Assembly: GCA_019911795.1 (NCBI GenBank)
Contig: JAIOJS010000271.1
Coordinates: forward strand, 1 to 32,737
Source of the DNA: Thermoanaerobaculia bacterium
GTDB lineage: Bacteria; Acidobacteriota; Thermoanaerobaculia; Multivoradales; JAIOJS01
Reading direction: 5' to 3'
Length of the DNA stretch: 32,737 nucleotides
Shown: positions 21,504 to 29,735 of the stretch, in pieces
How positions within the stretch are numbered: the stretch's first letter is position 1
Layout: each line of letters opens with the position of its first letter
Position numbers and translations under genes: made by a program
The notes under the pieces: generated by a model
Database searches by the model: none
The model's input: only the letters and a program-made list of their open reading frames with translations
What the model was told of the DNA's origin: nothing

Positions 21504-23273
21504 CTAGGGATTGGGACCGTTGGCGCCTTCGCTGGCCTCGACCTGCAGGAAGAGATGCAGCGCATCAGTCTGTGGTTCGATCGAACGCAGCTTCACCGCC
21601 TTGCTAGTGAGATCCAGAACCACTCGATCTTCGGCGCCGTCATCGGTCAAATGGTGCCCCACGCGAATACGGTCCACCTCGGGTCCCCCGACCTCGAGCT
21701 CTGGCACCAGGTATTTGTCAGCCACATCGAAAAACTGCACAACCTCTCGGGGGGGGTCGCTTCCGGGACGGGAGTGCTGGAACCCCCCCGCGGGCAGGTG
21801 GCCGTCGAGTTCGATCACTATCAGGATGCCGCCGCGTTCTCGGCGCCATGTGATGTCCCGGATCCCTCGAAACTCGGGGCCATCCGGCGTAACCTGAGTG
21901 GTCTCCTCACTAAATCCAGTAGCCGCAGTCGCAGCTGGAACTCCTTCATCCTGGGGATCTGCCAAAGACACCAGGGCGGATGCGGGATCTGAGTCGGGGG
22001 CCGCAGCGCGGGCAACTTCATCACCGTCGGACGATGTTTCAGGACCTGGAGCAGTCAGCCACAACAGTCCCCCGACCAACAAACCGGCGGTCAGCAACAC
22101 TGGCCAGATCGGCACCGGTGTGCGCTGGTTGGATCGCTGACGCAAGGCTTCGACCGACCGGGTGCCTCCGACATCAAGGGTCTTGGAAAGCACGTCTCGC
22201 TCCTCCAGGGTCGGTCCCCTGGAAGGCTTCTCACCCTGCGGATCCCCGTCGGCGGGGAGGATCTCATCGGTGTCTTCGAGGGGACTCCAGCTCTCTCCCT
22301 TGGCGTCGCTCGAAGTATCCAAGCTCTCGACCTGCATCAGCGGGTCGGTATCGATGTCATCTTGCACACTCGTGGACAGCTCCGTCGTCTCTTGAAGGCT
22401 GCTCTCGGGGTCCTCGATGGGTCGGACTGGCCCGGTATCGTCCCCTGCGACCCAGCTCTCGACCGCAGCGGCTAGTCGGGTGTCCAAGGCCTCTTTTCCA
22501 CCCTCGGCCCAAGCCTCGGAAAGCTCGATCAGGAGCTGAGCTCCGCGAGCATCGACGTGGAGAAAACGAACACCAAAACCGGGCCCGCCGGCGATCGGGG
22601 TGTCGGCTTCGCGCTGGACCCAGGCTACTTCCCCCGTTCCGGTTGCGATCGGACCGTCAGAAGTGAGACGCAGGTCGAAGGTGATGCGCTCCCCTTCGTA
22701 CGCTTCCTGATCGCTGCTCAGGAACATGCCGTTCCCCGAAGCCATCAAGACATTCTCGTTCAGGAAGTAACGCCGCTCCTCGAACTCCACCTGGGCTCTG
22801 GCCTGCAGGGGAAAGCGCTCAAAGGTACGACGTTCCTCGGAAGCCGAAGCATCTCTCGACTCAGCCTCGACCCCATCCCCGTCTGGCGGCGTCTGAACCT
22901 CTGCCTCCGCGGATACCGCGACCGGATCCTTGGCCCCCTCCTCCTCTACTTCCACCGCAGATTCGGTTCGGTCCGCCGGATCATCCTCGCCCCCCGGCTC
23001 CTCAGCGTCCAGAGTCTCGGCGTTCAGAGTCTCGGCGTTCAGAGTCTCAGCGTCCAGAGGTACAGTTTCCAGAGTCTCACCGTCCAGAGGCTCTACGTGG
23101 TCGACGGACGCGGCCGGCTCAACAGATGCAGGTTGCTCAGCCGACACTGTGGTCTCTGAGCCTGCCTGATCCGACGTCTCGGCCGTGCCCGTTACAGGCT
23201 CGGCGTTGTCGGAACTCGGGCGATCGTCGGACGACGGCAACTTTTTCGAAGCGAGGTGTTCGTCAGAGGACAC
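21504..23273 (-). CDS. PilZ-domain membrane protein with C-terminal AMIN-like domain
   Basis: An acidic, disordered N-terminus (about 1-145) includes a five-residue repeat (AETLN). PilZ (about 148-254) starts with the RxxxR motif in RRTFERF, but the second motif reads ASGNG without the usual Asp/Asn two residues before Ser, so c-di-GMP binding is uncertain. An acidic linker leads to one membrane helix (PVPIWPVLLTAGLLVGGLLW, about 388-408). The last 120 residues (RGIRDITWRRERGGILIVIE, VVLDLTSKAVKLRS) resemble an AMIN-type beta domain, which in other proteins targets peptidoglycan or the envelope. With PilZ on the N-terminal side and AMIN outside, it could pass a signal across the membrane. GTG 23273 overlaps the upstream TAG by one base. 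Confidence 0.75.
   Translation of the reverse strand: MSSDEHLASKKLPSSDDRPSSDNAEPVTGTAETSDQAGSETTVSAEQPASVEPAASVDHVEPLDGETLETVPLDAETLNAETLNAETLDAEEPGGEDDPADRTESAVEVEEEGAKDPVAVSAEAEVQTPPDGDGVEAESRDASASEERRTFERFPLQARAQVEFEERRYFLNENVLMASGNGMFLSSDQEAYEGERITFDLRLTSDGPIATGTGEVAWVQREADTPIAGGPGFGVRFLHVDARGAQLLIELSEAWAEGGKEALDTRLAAAVESWVAGDDTGPVRPIEDPESSLQETTELSTSVQDDIDTDPLMQVESLDTSSDAKGESWSPLEDTDEILPADGDPQGEKPSRGPTLEERDVLSKTLDVGGTRSVEALRQRSNQRTPVPIWPVLLTAGLLVGGLLWLTAPGPETSSDGDEVARAAAPDSDPASALVSLADPQDEGVPAATAATGFSEETTQVTPDGPEFRGIRDITWRRERGGILIVIELDGHLPAGGFQHSRPGSDPPREVVQFFDVADKYLVPELEVGGPEVDRIRVGHHLTDDGAEDRVVLDLTSKAVKLRSIEPQTDALHLFLQVEASEGANGPNP
23002..23091 (-). repeat. Six 15-bp coding repeats in the PilZ protein N-terminus
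   Basis: Six consecutive 15-bp units (plus-strand consensus TCRGCGTYCAGAGTC) encode the series ETLET-VPLDA-ETLNA-ETLNA-ETLDA. Two adjacent units are identical (23017-23046). The period is a multiple of three, so copy changes keep the frame. Confidence 0.8.
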
Positions 23274-24166
23274 TACGAAGCCGTTCCCTTCTCGAAGAAC
23301 TCGGTCACTAGTCGATTCGCCTTTTCCAGGTTCTCACTGGGATCCTTGAAGCGGCCAAAGAGTGTCCGATAAGTGTGTTTGAGCGTTTCCAGGTCCCCCT
23401 CCCGCAGGAGATTGGACAGTTCGGTCAGGATACGACGGACCGCCGGGCCATGAGAAGACAACTCGCCCTCGCGTTCGAGGAGAACGAGCGCGAAGAAGAG
23501 CTTCTCAGGAAGTTCCTCGGAGATCGGGGGCGGCGTGCGCTCACCCGTCACCTCGACCTCCTCTACCTCTTCCGCCTCGACGTCGATCACTTCTTCAGCG
23601 GCGCCGTCGCGAACGGCGAAACCGCCAGGACCAGTTTGGGCCTGCGGGGCAAGACGTTGCCCTCCGGTACCGTCACTGCCATCGGTCTCCTCGTCAGCCG
23701 TTTCGTCCGAGAAGGAAAAGGGAAGCGAACGAACCTGGCGGGCAAAGCGAGAAAAGAGAAGGAAAAGTTCCTTTTCGGATTGAAAGTTCCCAACCAATCG
23801 GGCTTGCCGTCCGACCTCCATGCTCTCCGTCTGCTGCATGAGGATGTGGGCCTCGGCCTCGCCATCGAGATGGAGGCTCTTGGCTACCACCTGCCAAGCA
23901 GTCAGACTACCTTGGACGTAGCAGGTGTCGGAGCAGCGAACGTTGACGGCTTCGACCTGGACATTGGGCTCGATGCGAATCGAACCCGACACCGATTCGA
24001 GGTTGGCGTAGGAACCGGAGTTCTGAATGACTAGATTCCCCGGGGTTCGGATCGAAAGCTGACCGTGAGCGTCCACGCGAATCTGGGTCCCGTTGGGGAT
24101 GATCATCGTCGGCGCACCGCTCCCCATACTAGTTTTCGCCATCGTAGCTCGTTTTTTTCCGGCCAT
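23273..24166 (-). CDS. Bactofilin-like beta-solenoid protein
   Basis: The first half (about 15-125) is a run of short beta strands with small turns (IIPNGTQIRVDAHGQLSIRT, SGSIRIEPNVQVEAV, VVAKSLHLDGEAEAHILMQQ, MEVGRQARLVGNF), the look of bactofilin-type polymer-forming proteins. A charged linker with EVIDVEAEEVEEVEV follows. A helical C-terminal region (EKLFFALVLLEREGEL, TELSNLLREGDLETLKHTYR) follows that. It is not a textbook bactofilin, because the half after residue 150 is extra. An M23 peptidase directly upstream supports the assignment, since bactofilins often pair with M23 enzymes to localise wall cutting. It is cytoplasmic, with no signal peptide. ATG 24166 is taken as the start. Confidence 0.55.
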   Translation of the reverse strand: MAGKKRATMAKTSMGSGAPTMIIPNGTQIRVDAHGQLSIRTPGNLVIQNSGSYANLESVSGSIRIEPNVQVEAVNVRCSDTCYVQGSLTAWQVVAKSLHLDGEAEAHILMQQTESMEVGRQARLVGNFQSEKELFLLFSRFARQVRSLPFSFSDETADEETDGSDGTGGQRLAPQAQTGPGGFAVRDGAAEEVIDVEAEEVEEVEVTGERTPPPISEELPEKLFFALVLLEREGELSSHGPAVRRILTELSNLLREGDLETLKHTYRTLFGRFKDPSENLEKANRLVTEFFEKGTAS

Positions 24167-24210
24167 TCCCCGTTCCCCTAGCTAATGCTCATCGAGAGTG
24201 TGACCCTACC

Positions 24211-25263
24211 CTATCGCGACAACCGCTGCGGTAGGGGCTCGAAGTTCGAGGCGTCCGGGGCCGATCGGGCTCGGATCAACATCTTCTCTTCGTCGCGCCA
24301 GCGATGATCCAAGATGTAGATGCGGGGATCGACGGGCCGATAGTCTTCGAGGTCCAGCTTGCGACGCACCTCGTAGTGTAGGTGAGAGTTGGTACTCCAC
24401 CCCGTGTTGCCAACCGTCGCGATGACGTCGCCCTGCCTCACCTGATCACCTCGCTTCACCTTGACCTCGTCGCAGTGTCCGAAGAGCGTGATGAAGCGCT
24501 CGTCGTGACGGAGGACCACGAGATTACCGTACCGCCACCACCCCACGCTGCGCCGTAGGTCATAGCGCCCGGCAAACACCACCACACCGTCCGCCGGCGC
24601 GTGGATCGGCGAGCCGGAGGGCGCCGCCAAGTCGATGCCCGCGTGAAAGTCGGAACCCTTGGTGAAAGGATTTCGCCGCGTTCCGAAAGGGCTCGTCAAC
24701 ACGAAGTCTTCGCCGCGTAGCGGCGACAACGAGGGAGTGCTGTGGGCCTGCTGGACGTTGACCTCCTCGAAGGCGGCGATCTCTTGCAGGAAGGTATCGA
24801 GGACCTGAACCCGCTCGGTAACTTGATTCTTCAGCTGAGTCGCGTGCAACAGCGACGCCGGATTCGACGAACTGGGTACGACCTCTGGCACAAAGGGGAA
24901 CCCTCCCTGACCGATCGAACCCTCTTGGCTCAAGCCATAGGCCAGATAGATCTTCTCCATGCGCTGCCCGAGTTCCTCGGATTGCACCGCCAACTCCTCG
25001 AGGCGCGTGGTCAACAGGGCAAGGCGGTGTTGTTGTTCGACCCTCATCGTCTCGAGGCCGTCGAGCTCCTCGACGCTATGCAGGTCCCGCACCGCTTGCG
25101 GTGTGTTCCATAGAGCCCAGCCGATAGCGCCAAGAGATCCCAACCCGAGGAGGAGGAGTCCCGCCGCCTGCCACCGATTGAAGAAGAGATAGCGAACCCC
25201 CCGTCGAATATCAGGAGCATGGATCTGAATCTCGAACAGCGGCCGTTGCTTGGAGGAGATCAA
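24211..25263 (-). CDS. Membrane-anchored M23 metallopeptidase
   Basis: A 350-aa protein with one N-terminal membrane helix (AAGLLLLGLGSLGAIGWALW), a coiled-coil stretch (QQHRLALLTTRLEELAVQSE) and a C-terminal LytM domain. Zinc ligands are in HAGIDLAAP (HxxxD) and HLHYEVRR (HxH), after FGTRRNPFTKGSDF. M23 enzymes cut peptidoglycan cross-bridges. Both motifs are intact, so it should be active. The start is TTG 25263: it overlaps the suhB TGA as TTGA and has GGAGG ten bases upstream. The longer open frame reading into suhB has no homology. It is followed by the bactofilin-like gene after 44 nt. Confidence 0.9.
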   Translation of the reverse strand: MISSKQRPLFEIQIHAPDIRRGVRYLFFNRWQAAGLLLLGLGSLGAIGWALWNTPQAVRDLHSVEELDGLETMRVEQQHRLALLTTRLEELAVQSEELGQRMEKIYLAYGLSQEGSIGQGGFPFVPEVVPSSSNPASLLHATQLKNQVTERVQVLDTFLQEIAAFEEVNVQQAHSTPSLSPLRGEDFVLTSPFGTRRNPFTKGSDFHAGIDLAAPSGSPIHAPADGVVVFAGRYDLRRSVGWWRYGNLVVLRHDERFITLFGHCDEVKVKRGDQVRQGDVIATVGNTGWSTNSHLHYEVRRKLDLEDYRPVDPRIYILDHRWRDEEKMLIRARSAPDASNFEPLPQRLSR

Positions 25264-26204
25264 CGGTGCAATGCCTCCACCTTGATGTCGACAGCGGAGG
25301 AAAACTCCGGCGTACCGTTCGCCTCGTTGCCCGGAGAACCCTCGGGAGGATCGAGTTCGGATGCTGCGCTTGGTTTGGATGCTGCACCTAGGAGGTGCCC
25401 CATGCGCTCCTCGTCGGCGTGACGGGAGATCGTCGACCTCAACTCGGTCCACACCCCGGGAGCGCCGGCAACCACATTGCCACAATCCAGGTAGCGCCCG
25501 CCTCCGTCCAGATCCGAGATGCGACCTCCGGCTTCTTCGATCAGCAAGGCACCGGCCGCGATATCCCAGGCGGACAGCCCGAACTCGAAGAAGCCATCGA
25601 AGATACCGGCCGCGGTATAGGCCAGATCGAGCGCGGCGGATCCGCACCGCCGGACACCACGAGCCTGAGAAAAGACATCCCGGAAGGTCTCGAGGTAGAG
25701 ATCGAGGGCCGTGCCGTGTCGGAATGGATACCCGGTCGCGAGAAAGGAGCCCGCCAGCACCGTACGAGAAGAGATTCGCAGGGGAGTTCCGTTCAGCTGC
25801 GCTCCCCCGCCCTTCCGTGCCGCGAACAGTTCCTCACGCTGCGGATCAAAGACCACGCCAACCACCGGCATTCCATCCCGGATGCAGGCGATCGACACCG
25901 AGTAGATCGGTAGTCCCTGGGCAAAATTCCGCGTGCCATCCAGCGGATCGACGATCCAGGTGAACTCGGAATTGCTCTCCGAGTCGGAGTAACCGGACTC
26001 CTCAGCCAGAATCGCGTGCCCGGGGAAGGTGTCCCGCAGCATCTTCAGGATCGCGGTCTCACTGGCATGGTCGGCGTTGGTGACGAAGTCGTTGTCGCCC
26101 TTGGTCGACACGCGCAGCCCATCGCATCGGAAGTAGTTACCGAGCTCCTGCCCACCGACGCGGGCGGCCGCGACCGCGGTTTCTAGAAGGGTGTCCAGGA
26201 ACAT
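25260..26204 (-). CDS. suhB: Inositol-1-monophosphatase family protein
   Basis: A Mg2+-dependent phosphatase of the IMPase/SuhB family. LAEESGY, WIVDPLDGTRNFAQGLP and the C-terminal SAWDIAAGALLIEEAGG are the signature metal and substrate motifs. About 50 extra residues after residue 265 are polar and of low complexity (SELDPPEGSPGNEANG). The substrate could be inositol phosphate, or 3'-phosphoadenosine phosphate as in CysQ. ATG 26204 (314 aa) is preferred to the in-frame GTG 26216; neither has a clear ribosome-binding site. It lies between pyrC and the M23 gene. Confidence 0.92.
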   Translation of the reverse strand: MFLDTLLETAVAAARVGGQELGNYFRCDGLRVSTKGDNDFVTNADHASETAILKMLRDTFPGHAILAEESGYSDSESNSEFTWIVDPLDGTRNFAQGLPIYSVSIACIRDGMPVVGVVFDPQREELFAARKGGGAQLNGTPLRISSRTVLAGSFLATGYPFRHGTALDLYLETFRDVFSQARGVRRCGSAALDLAYTAAGIFDGFFEFGLSAWDIAAGALLIEEAGGRISDLDGGGRYLDCGNVVAGAPGVWTELRSTISRHADEERMGHLLGAASKPSAASELDPPEGSPGNEANGTPEFSSAVDIKVEALHR

Positions 26205-26233
26205 GTCACGCACCACTTTACCACTGCACGGTT

Positions 26234-26248
26234 AGCGATCAGATCGCT
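26234..26248. promoter_or_regulatory. Dyad AGCGATC-A-GATCGCT at the pyrC stop
   Basis: A perfect seven-base inverted repeat around one base overlaps the pyrC TGA and lies 30 nt upstream of suhB. It is too tight for a good hairpin, so a protein site or chance are the options. Confidence 0.25.
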
Positions 26249-27522
26249 TCTACCTGCTCACCGCCGAGAAAGGTCGCTACCGCACGACCCTGGAGCTGCC
26301 ATCCGGCGAAGGGCGTGTTACGCGAACGGCTCACGAAGGTGTGTCGATCGATGGTCAGGGTGGCGTCCAGGTCAAAGACCGAAACGTCGGCCAACGAACC
26401 GACTGCGAGCGTCCCTCCCGGCAACCCCAACGCGCGTGCCGGGCCCCACGAAAGGAGGTCCACGAGTCGCGACAGTGAGAGAATTCCCGGTCTCACCAGC
26501 CTATCGAGGCAAAGACTGAGGGTGGTCTCCAGTCCTACGATGCCAAACGGAGCACAGCTGAAGCTCTCATCCTTCTCATCGGGATGGTGGGGAGCATGGT
26601 CACTAGCGATGGCGTCGATCGTGCCATCGATCAAACCTTCGATGAGGGCGTCTCGGTCCGCCACCGAACGCAAGGGCGGCTTCATCTTGCAGTCGGTCGA
26701 GAAGCCGGACTTGGAGACCTCTTCATCAGTCAGCAAGAGATGGTGAGGGGTCACTTCACAGGTGACATCCAGTCCACGGGCCTTGGCCTCCCGAACGAGT
26801 TGCAGGCTCCGAGCCGTCGATAGATGGGCTACGTGATACTTGCCAAGGGTGTCCGCCGCCAAGATCAGGTCACGAGCGACCATCACATCCTCAGCTGAGC
26901 CCGGGATCCCGGGCAGCCCGAGCCGGGTCGACCACTGACCTTCGTGCATGACCCCATCACCACTGAGATCGAGATCCTCGGCGTGCTGAATGACCCGAAT
27001 TCCATAGTGCCGGGTGTAGAGAAGGGCGCGACGCATCAACTCGGAGTTGGAGACCGGGAGTCCGTCGTCGGAGATCGCCACCGCGCCGGCCGCCACCATG
27101 TCGCCGATGGCCGACAGACTCTTGCCCTCCATTCCACGGCTCACCGAACCGATCGGATAGACGCGCGCCCTGCCATGGTTCTCGGCTTCACGAAGGATGT
27201 GCTCAGTCACCGACCGGCAGTCGTTGACCGGCAGGGTATTGGCCATGCAGGCGACGGCGGTGAAACCACCCGAGGCGGCGGCCCGCGTACCACTCGCCAC
27301 GGTCTCCTTGTACTCATGGCCGGGCTCGCGCAGGTGAACGTGGATGTCGATGAGGCCCGGGCTCACCACCATGCCGGCCGCATCGAAGACCTCACAATCA
27401 TCCGGTATTTCGAGCGACTCACCGATGGCAACGACCGCGCCGTCCTCCATCATCAGGTCCTGAACTCCATCGAGATCTTGGCTGGGATCGACAATGCGTC
27501 CACCCCGAATCAGCGAGGTCAT
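26239..27522 (-). CDS. pyrC: Dihydroorotase (class I)
   Basis: PyrC cyclises carbamoyl aspartate to dihydroorotate in pyrimidine synthesis. Zinc-ligand motif [16 protein letters not shown], then [15 protein letters not shown], and the catalytic region [15 protein letters not shown] with its Asp are intact, so this is the active enzyme rather than a structural PyrC'. At 427 aa it has the normal length. ATG 27522 overlaps the pyrB stop (ATGA), so the two are translationally coupled. Confidence 0.95.
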   Translation of the reverse strand: MTSLIRGGRIVDPSQDLDGVQDLMMEDGAVVAIGESLEIPDDCEVFDAAGMVVSPGLIDIHVHLREPGHEYKETVASGTRAAASGGFTAVACMANTLPVNDCRSVTEHILREAENHGRARVYPIGSVSRGMEGKSLSAIGDMVAAGAVAISDDGLPVSNSELMRRALLYTRHYGIRVIQHAEDLDLSGDGVMHEGQWSTRLGLPGIPGSAEDVMVARDLILAADTLGKYHVAHLSTARSLQLVREAKARGLDVTCEVTPHHLLLTDEEVSKSGFSTDCKMKPPLRSVADRDALIEGLIDGTIDAIASDHAPHHPDEKDESFSCAPFGIVGLETTLSLCLDRLVRPGILSLSRLVDLLSWGPARALGLPGGTLAVGSLADVSVFDLDATLTIDRHTFVSRSRNTPFAGWQLQGRAVATFLGGEQVEAI

Positions 27523-28460
27523 TCCTCACCTCCCCGCACTCCCGACAGCAAGTAGAGAACGGCCATGCGTACTGCAACTCCATTGGAAACCTGTTCGAGA
27601 ATGACCGATTGAGGTCCGTCGGCTACATCACTGGCGATCTCGACTCCTCGATTCATCGGTCCCGGATGCATGACCACCACATCATCCTTCGCCAGTTTCA
27701 GCCGGTCTCGCGAGAGGCCGAAGAGGTTGAAGTACTCTTTGACCGAAGGGATCAGGGACTTGCCCTGACGCTCCAGCTGAATCCGCAACATCATCACCAC
27801 ATCGGCGTCGCGCAGGGCATCGTCGAGATTGTGTGCGACCTCGACCCCGAGAGCTTCGATCTCCGCCGGCATCATGGTGTAGGGACCGGCGACGACCACC
27901 TGCGCGCCCATCTTGTGCAGCAAGTGAATGTTGGAGCGGACGACGCGGCTGTGCTCGATGTCGCCGATGATCGCCACCCTGAGCCCCTCGATGCGGCCCT
28001 TGGCCTGGCGAATGGTGAAGGCGTCGAGAAGAGCTTGGGTGGGGTGCTCGTGCGCGCCATCGCCGGCGTTGATCACTCCGGCCGCGACTCGGCGGGCCAA
28101 CATATGGGGAACGCCAGGATGACCGTGCCGAATGACGATCAGATCCGGCGCCATCGCCTGGAGGTTGAGCGCAGTATCGATCAGACTCTCGCCCTTGACG
28201 AGGGCGGAAGAGGCCGACGAGAAGTTGAGGCCATCGGCCGACAGTCTCTTTTCGGCGATCTCGAAACTCGACCGCGTCCGAGTCGAGGCCTCGAAGAACA
28301 GGTTGATCACCGTCTTGCCACGGAGGGTAGGAACCTTCTTGATGGGGCGAGTGGCCACCTCGCGAAAGGACTCCGCGGTGTCGAGAATGAGTCCAATTTC
28401 AGCGGCCGACAGTTCGGCGATACCGAGAAGATCCTTACGACTCCACGAGAACTCGTTCAT
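27519..28460 (-). CDS. pyrB: Aspartate carbamoyltransferase catalytic subunit
   Basis: PyrB condenses carbamoyl phosphate with aspartate. The carbamoyl-phosphate loop [46 protein letters not shown] and [12 protein letters not shown] are all present. It is 313 aa long. No regulatory subunit pyrI lies next to it, as is usual when pyrB follows pyrR. ATG 28460 overlaps the pyrR stop by four bases. Confidence 0.97.
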   Translation of the reverse strand: MNEFSWSRKDLLGIAELSAAEIGLILDTAESFREVATRPIKKVPTLRGKTVINLFFEASTRTRSSFEIAEKRLSADGLNFSSASSALVKGESLIDTALNLQAMAPDLIVIRHGHPGVPHMLARRVAAGVINAGDGAHEHPTQALLDAFTIRQAKGRIEGLRVAIIGDIEHSRVVRSNIHLLHKMGAQVVVAGPYTMMPAEIEALGVEVAHNLDDALRDADVVMMLRIQLERQGKSLIPSVKEYFNLFGLSRDRLKLAKDDVVVMHPGPMNRGVEIASDVADGPQSVILEQVSNGVAVRMAVLYLLSGVRGGEE

Positions 28461-29017
28461 TCCTGTCTGCTGCTCCGCTTGATGACGACTTCGTCCCGTT
28501 GATCCGTCGCCTCGAAGGCGACCACTACCAGGTCGTCCGGTTGCGTGGCGAGGGTTTGCCCCACCACGTCGCCTTGGATCGGGAGTTCCCGGTGGCCGCG
28601 ATCAATCAAGACCGCAAGGCGCACGGCTTTCGCTCGTCCATAGTCGATCAAAGCGTCGAGGGCCGCGCGGATCGTCCTTCCGGTGTAGAGGACATCGTCG
28701 CAGAGGACGACGGTGCGACCCTCGATCGAGCTCGGGATGTGGGTCTCTTTCACCACCGGCTGCGGCGCGATGGTCGACAGGTCGTCTCGGTACAGGGTGA
28801 TATCGAGCACTCCACGGGCCACGACGACGCCCTCCATCGCTTCGATCTCGGCGGCTAGGGCCTCAGCGAGGGGAACTCCCCGGGTACGGATCCCAACGAG
28901 AAGGAGATCCTCGACGCCCTCGTTCTGCTCCACCAGCTCGCCGGCCATGCGTCGCACGATACGGCGCATCTGCCGCGCGTCCAGTATTCGTTCGTCTCGC
29001 TTCGTCTCGCCCGCCAC
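28457..29017 (-). CDS. pyrR: PyrR, pyrimidine operon regulator / uracil phosphoribosyltransferase
   Basis: PyrR binds pyr mRNA in response to UMP and also has phosphoribosyltransferase activity. The PRPP motif [18 protein letters not shown] is intact, with [16 protein letters not shown] and LTLYRDDLS-like TLYRDDLS upstream. It is 186 aa long. Start GTG 29017 has AGGAGGAAACG directly before it. It heads pyrR-pyrB-pyrC, and a promoter lies just upstream. The leader is only about 20 nt, so classical upstream attenuation does not fit; control may act on translation or elsewhere. Confidence 0.95.
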   Translation of the reverse strand: MAGETKRDERILDARQMRRIVRRMAGELVEQNEGVEDLLLVGIRTRGVPLAEALAAEIEAMEGVVVARGVLDITLYRDDLSTIAPQPVVKETHIPSSIEGRTVVLCDDVLYTGRTIRAALDALIDYGRAKAVRLAVLIDRGHRELPIQGDVVGQTLATQPDDLVVVAFEATDQRDEVVIKRSSRQE

Positions 29018-29044
29018 CGTTTCCTCCTGTCGGGAACCGGCGGC

Positions 29045-29073
29045 ATGGTATGCCCGAGACCGAGTGAGGTCAA
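29045..29073 (-). promoter_or_regulatory. Sigma-70-like promoter of the pyrR operon
   Basis: On the minus strand TTGACC (29068-29073) is followed after exactly 17 nt by TACCAT (29045-29050). This is the best promoter in the window. Transcription would begin near 29038, about 20 nt before the GTG, with the ribosome-binding site inside that leader. Confidence 0.65.
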
Positions 29074-29090
29074 GCGCAGGAATCGGACCC

Positions 29091-29112
29091 GAGAGCGGTA
29101 GGAGAGCGGTAG
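29091..29112. repeat. Tandem 11-bp direct repeat GAGAGCGGTAG
   Basis: Two perfect adjacent copies lie between the divergent pyrR and xrtH promoters. The second overlaps the -35 of the xrtH promoter. Adjacent copies one helical turn apart could be a tandem protein-binding site. Confidence 0.6.
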
Positions 29113-29138
29113 ACAGTGTCCCGAGGGTCCTCTAAACT
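29110..29138 (+). promoter_or_regulatory. Promoter of xrtH
   Basis: TAGACA (29110-29115), 17 nt, TAAACT (29133-29138): five and four of six consensus bases. The -10 ends nine bases before ATG 29148, so the mRNA would start at or within a few bases of the start codon. No Shine-Dalgarno sequence is present. Confidence 0.5.
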
Positions 29139-29147
29139 CCGGCGGCA

Positions 29148-29705
29148 ATGAATAGTGATTCCTCCCCTTCCAAGAGCACCGAACGCCCCGGCTACCGAAA
29201 CGAGATCAAGTTCCTCCTGGTTTTCGCTCTCGTACTCGGCGGAACCTTTACCCTGCTGTCGCTCGAGAGCGTGAACGACCGTGTGATCGAGCCGTTTACC
29301 GGCTTGATCGCCAAGGCCAGCGGCGTAGCTCTCAATGTTCTCGGTCAAGGGGTCGAGCGCACCGGCACCATGATCCGGAACCCTCGTTTCGCCGTCAACA
29401 TCAAGAACGGCTGCAACGGGGTCGAGGCCATGGTCATCCTCCTCGCCGCAATCGTCGCCTTCCCCGCCTCCTGGAGGGCGCGATGGATTGGACTTGCCCT
29501 CGGCACCGTCGTCATCCAAGTCGTGAACTTGATACGTGTGGTGGCTCTCTTTCTGACCGGTGCCTACTTTCCGAAGCTGTTCGACAGCTCCCACACCGTA
29601 ATCTGGCAGACCCTCGTCATCCTCTCGGCCGTCCTTCTCTGGATGTACTGGGCCAACCGCTTCGCCATTCCGCCCTCCGACGGTGCGGAAGCGGACGCCC
29701 ACTAG
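29148..29705 (+). CDS. xrtH: Exosortase H (membrane transpeptidase-like sorting enzyme)
   Basis: Exosortases are integral inner-membrane enzymes that process C-terminal sorting signals on exported proteins. The catalytic triad is visible: C89 in NIKNGCNGVEAM, R130 in NLIRVVALF and H149 in FDSSHTVIWQ. At 185 aa, with about four membrane spans and no large extra domains, it matches the short XrtH type, whose known targets carry IPTLxxWG near the C-terminus. No such target is in this window. The start is ATG 29148 with a near-leaderless promoter. The partner gene follows after 30 nt. Confidence 0.87.
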   Translation: MNSDSSPSKSTERPGYRNEIKFLLVFALVLGGTFTLLSLESVNDRVIEPFTGLIAKASGVALNVLGQGVERTGTMIRNPRFAVNIKNGCNGVEAMVILLAAIVAFPASWRARWIGLALGTVVIQVVNLIRVVALFLTGAYFPKLFDSSHTVIWQTLVILSAVLLWMYWANRFAIPPSDGAEADAH

Positions 29706-29735
29706 TCTTCGGAGCGAGTGAAGGAGCGAGTGAAG

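Noticed and set aside
29018-29044. PyrR attenuator leader
   Set aside because: Only about 20 nt separate the likely transcript start from the pyrR GTG; no terminator/antiterminator pair fits.
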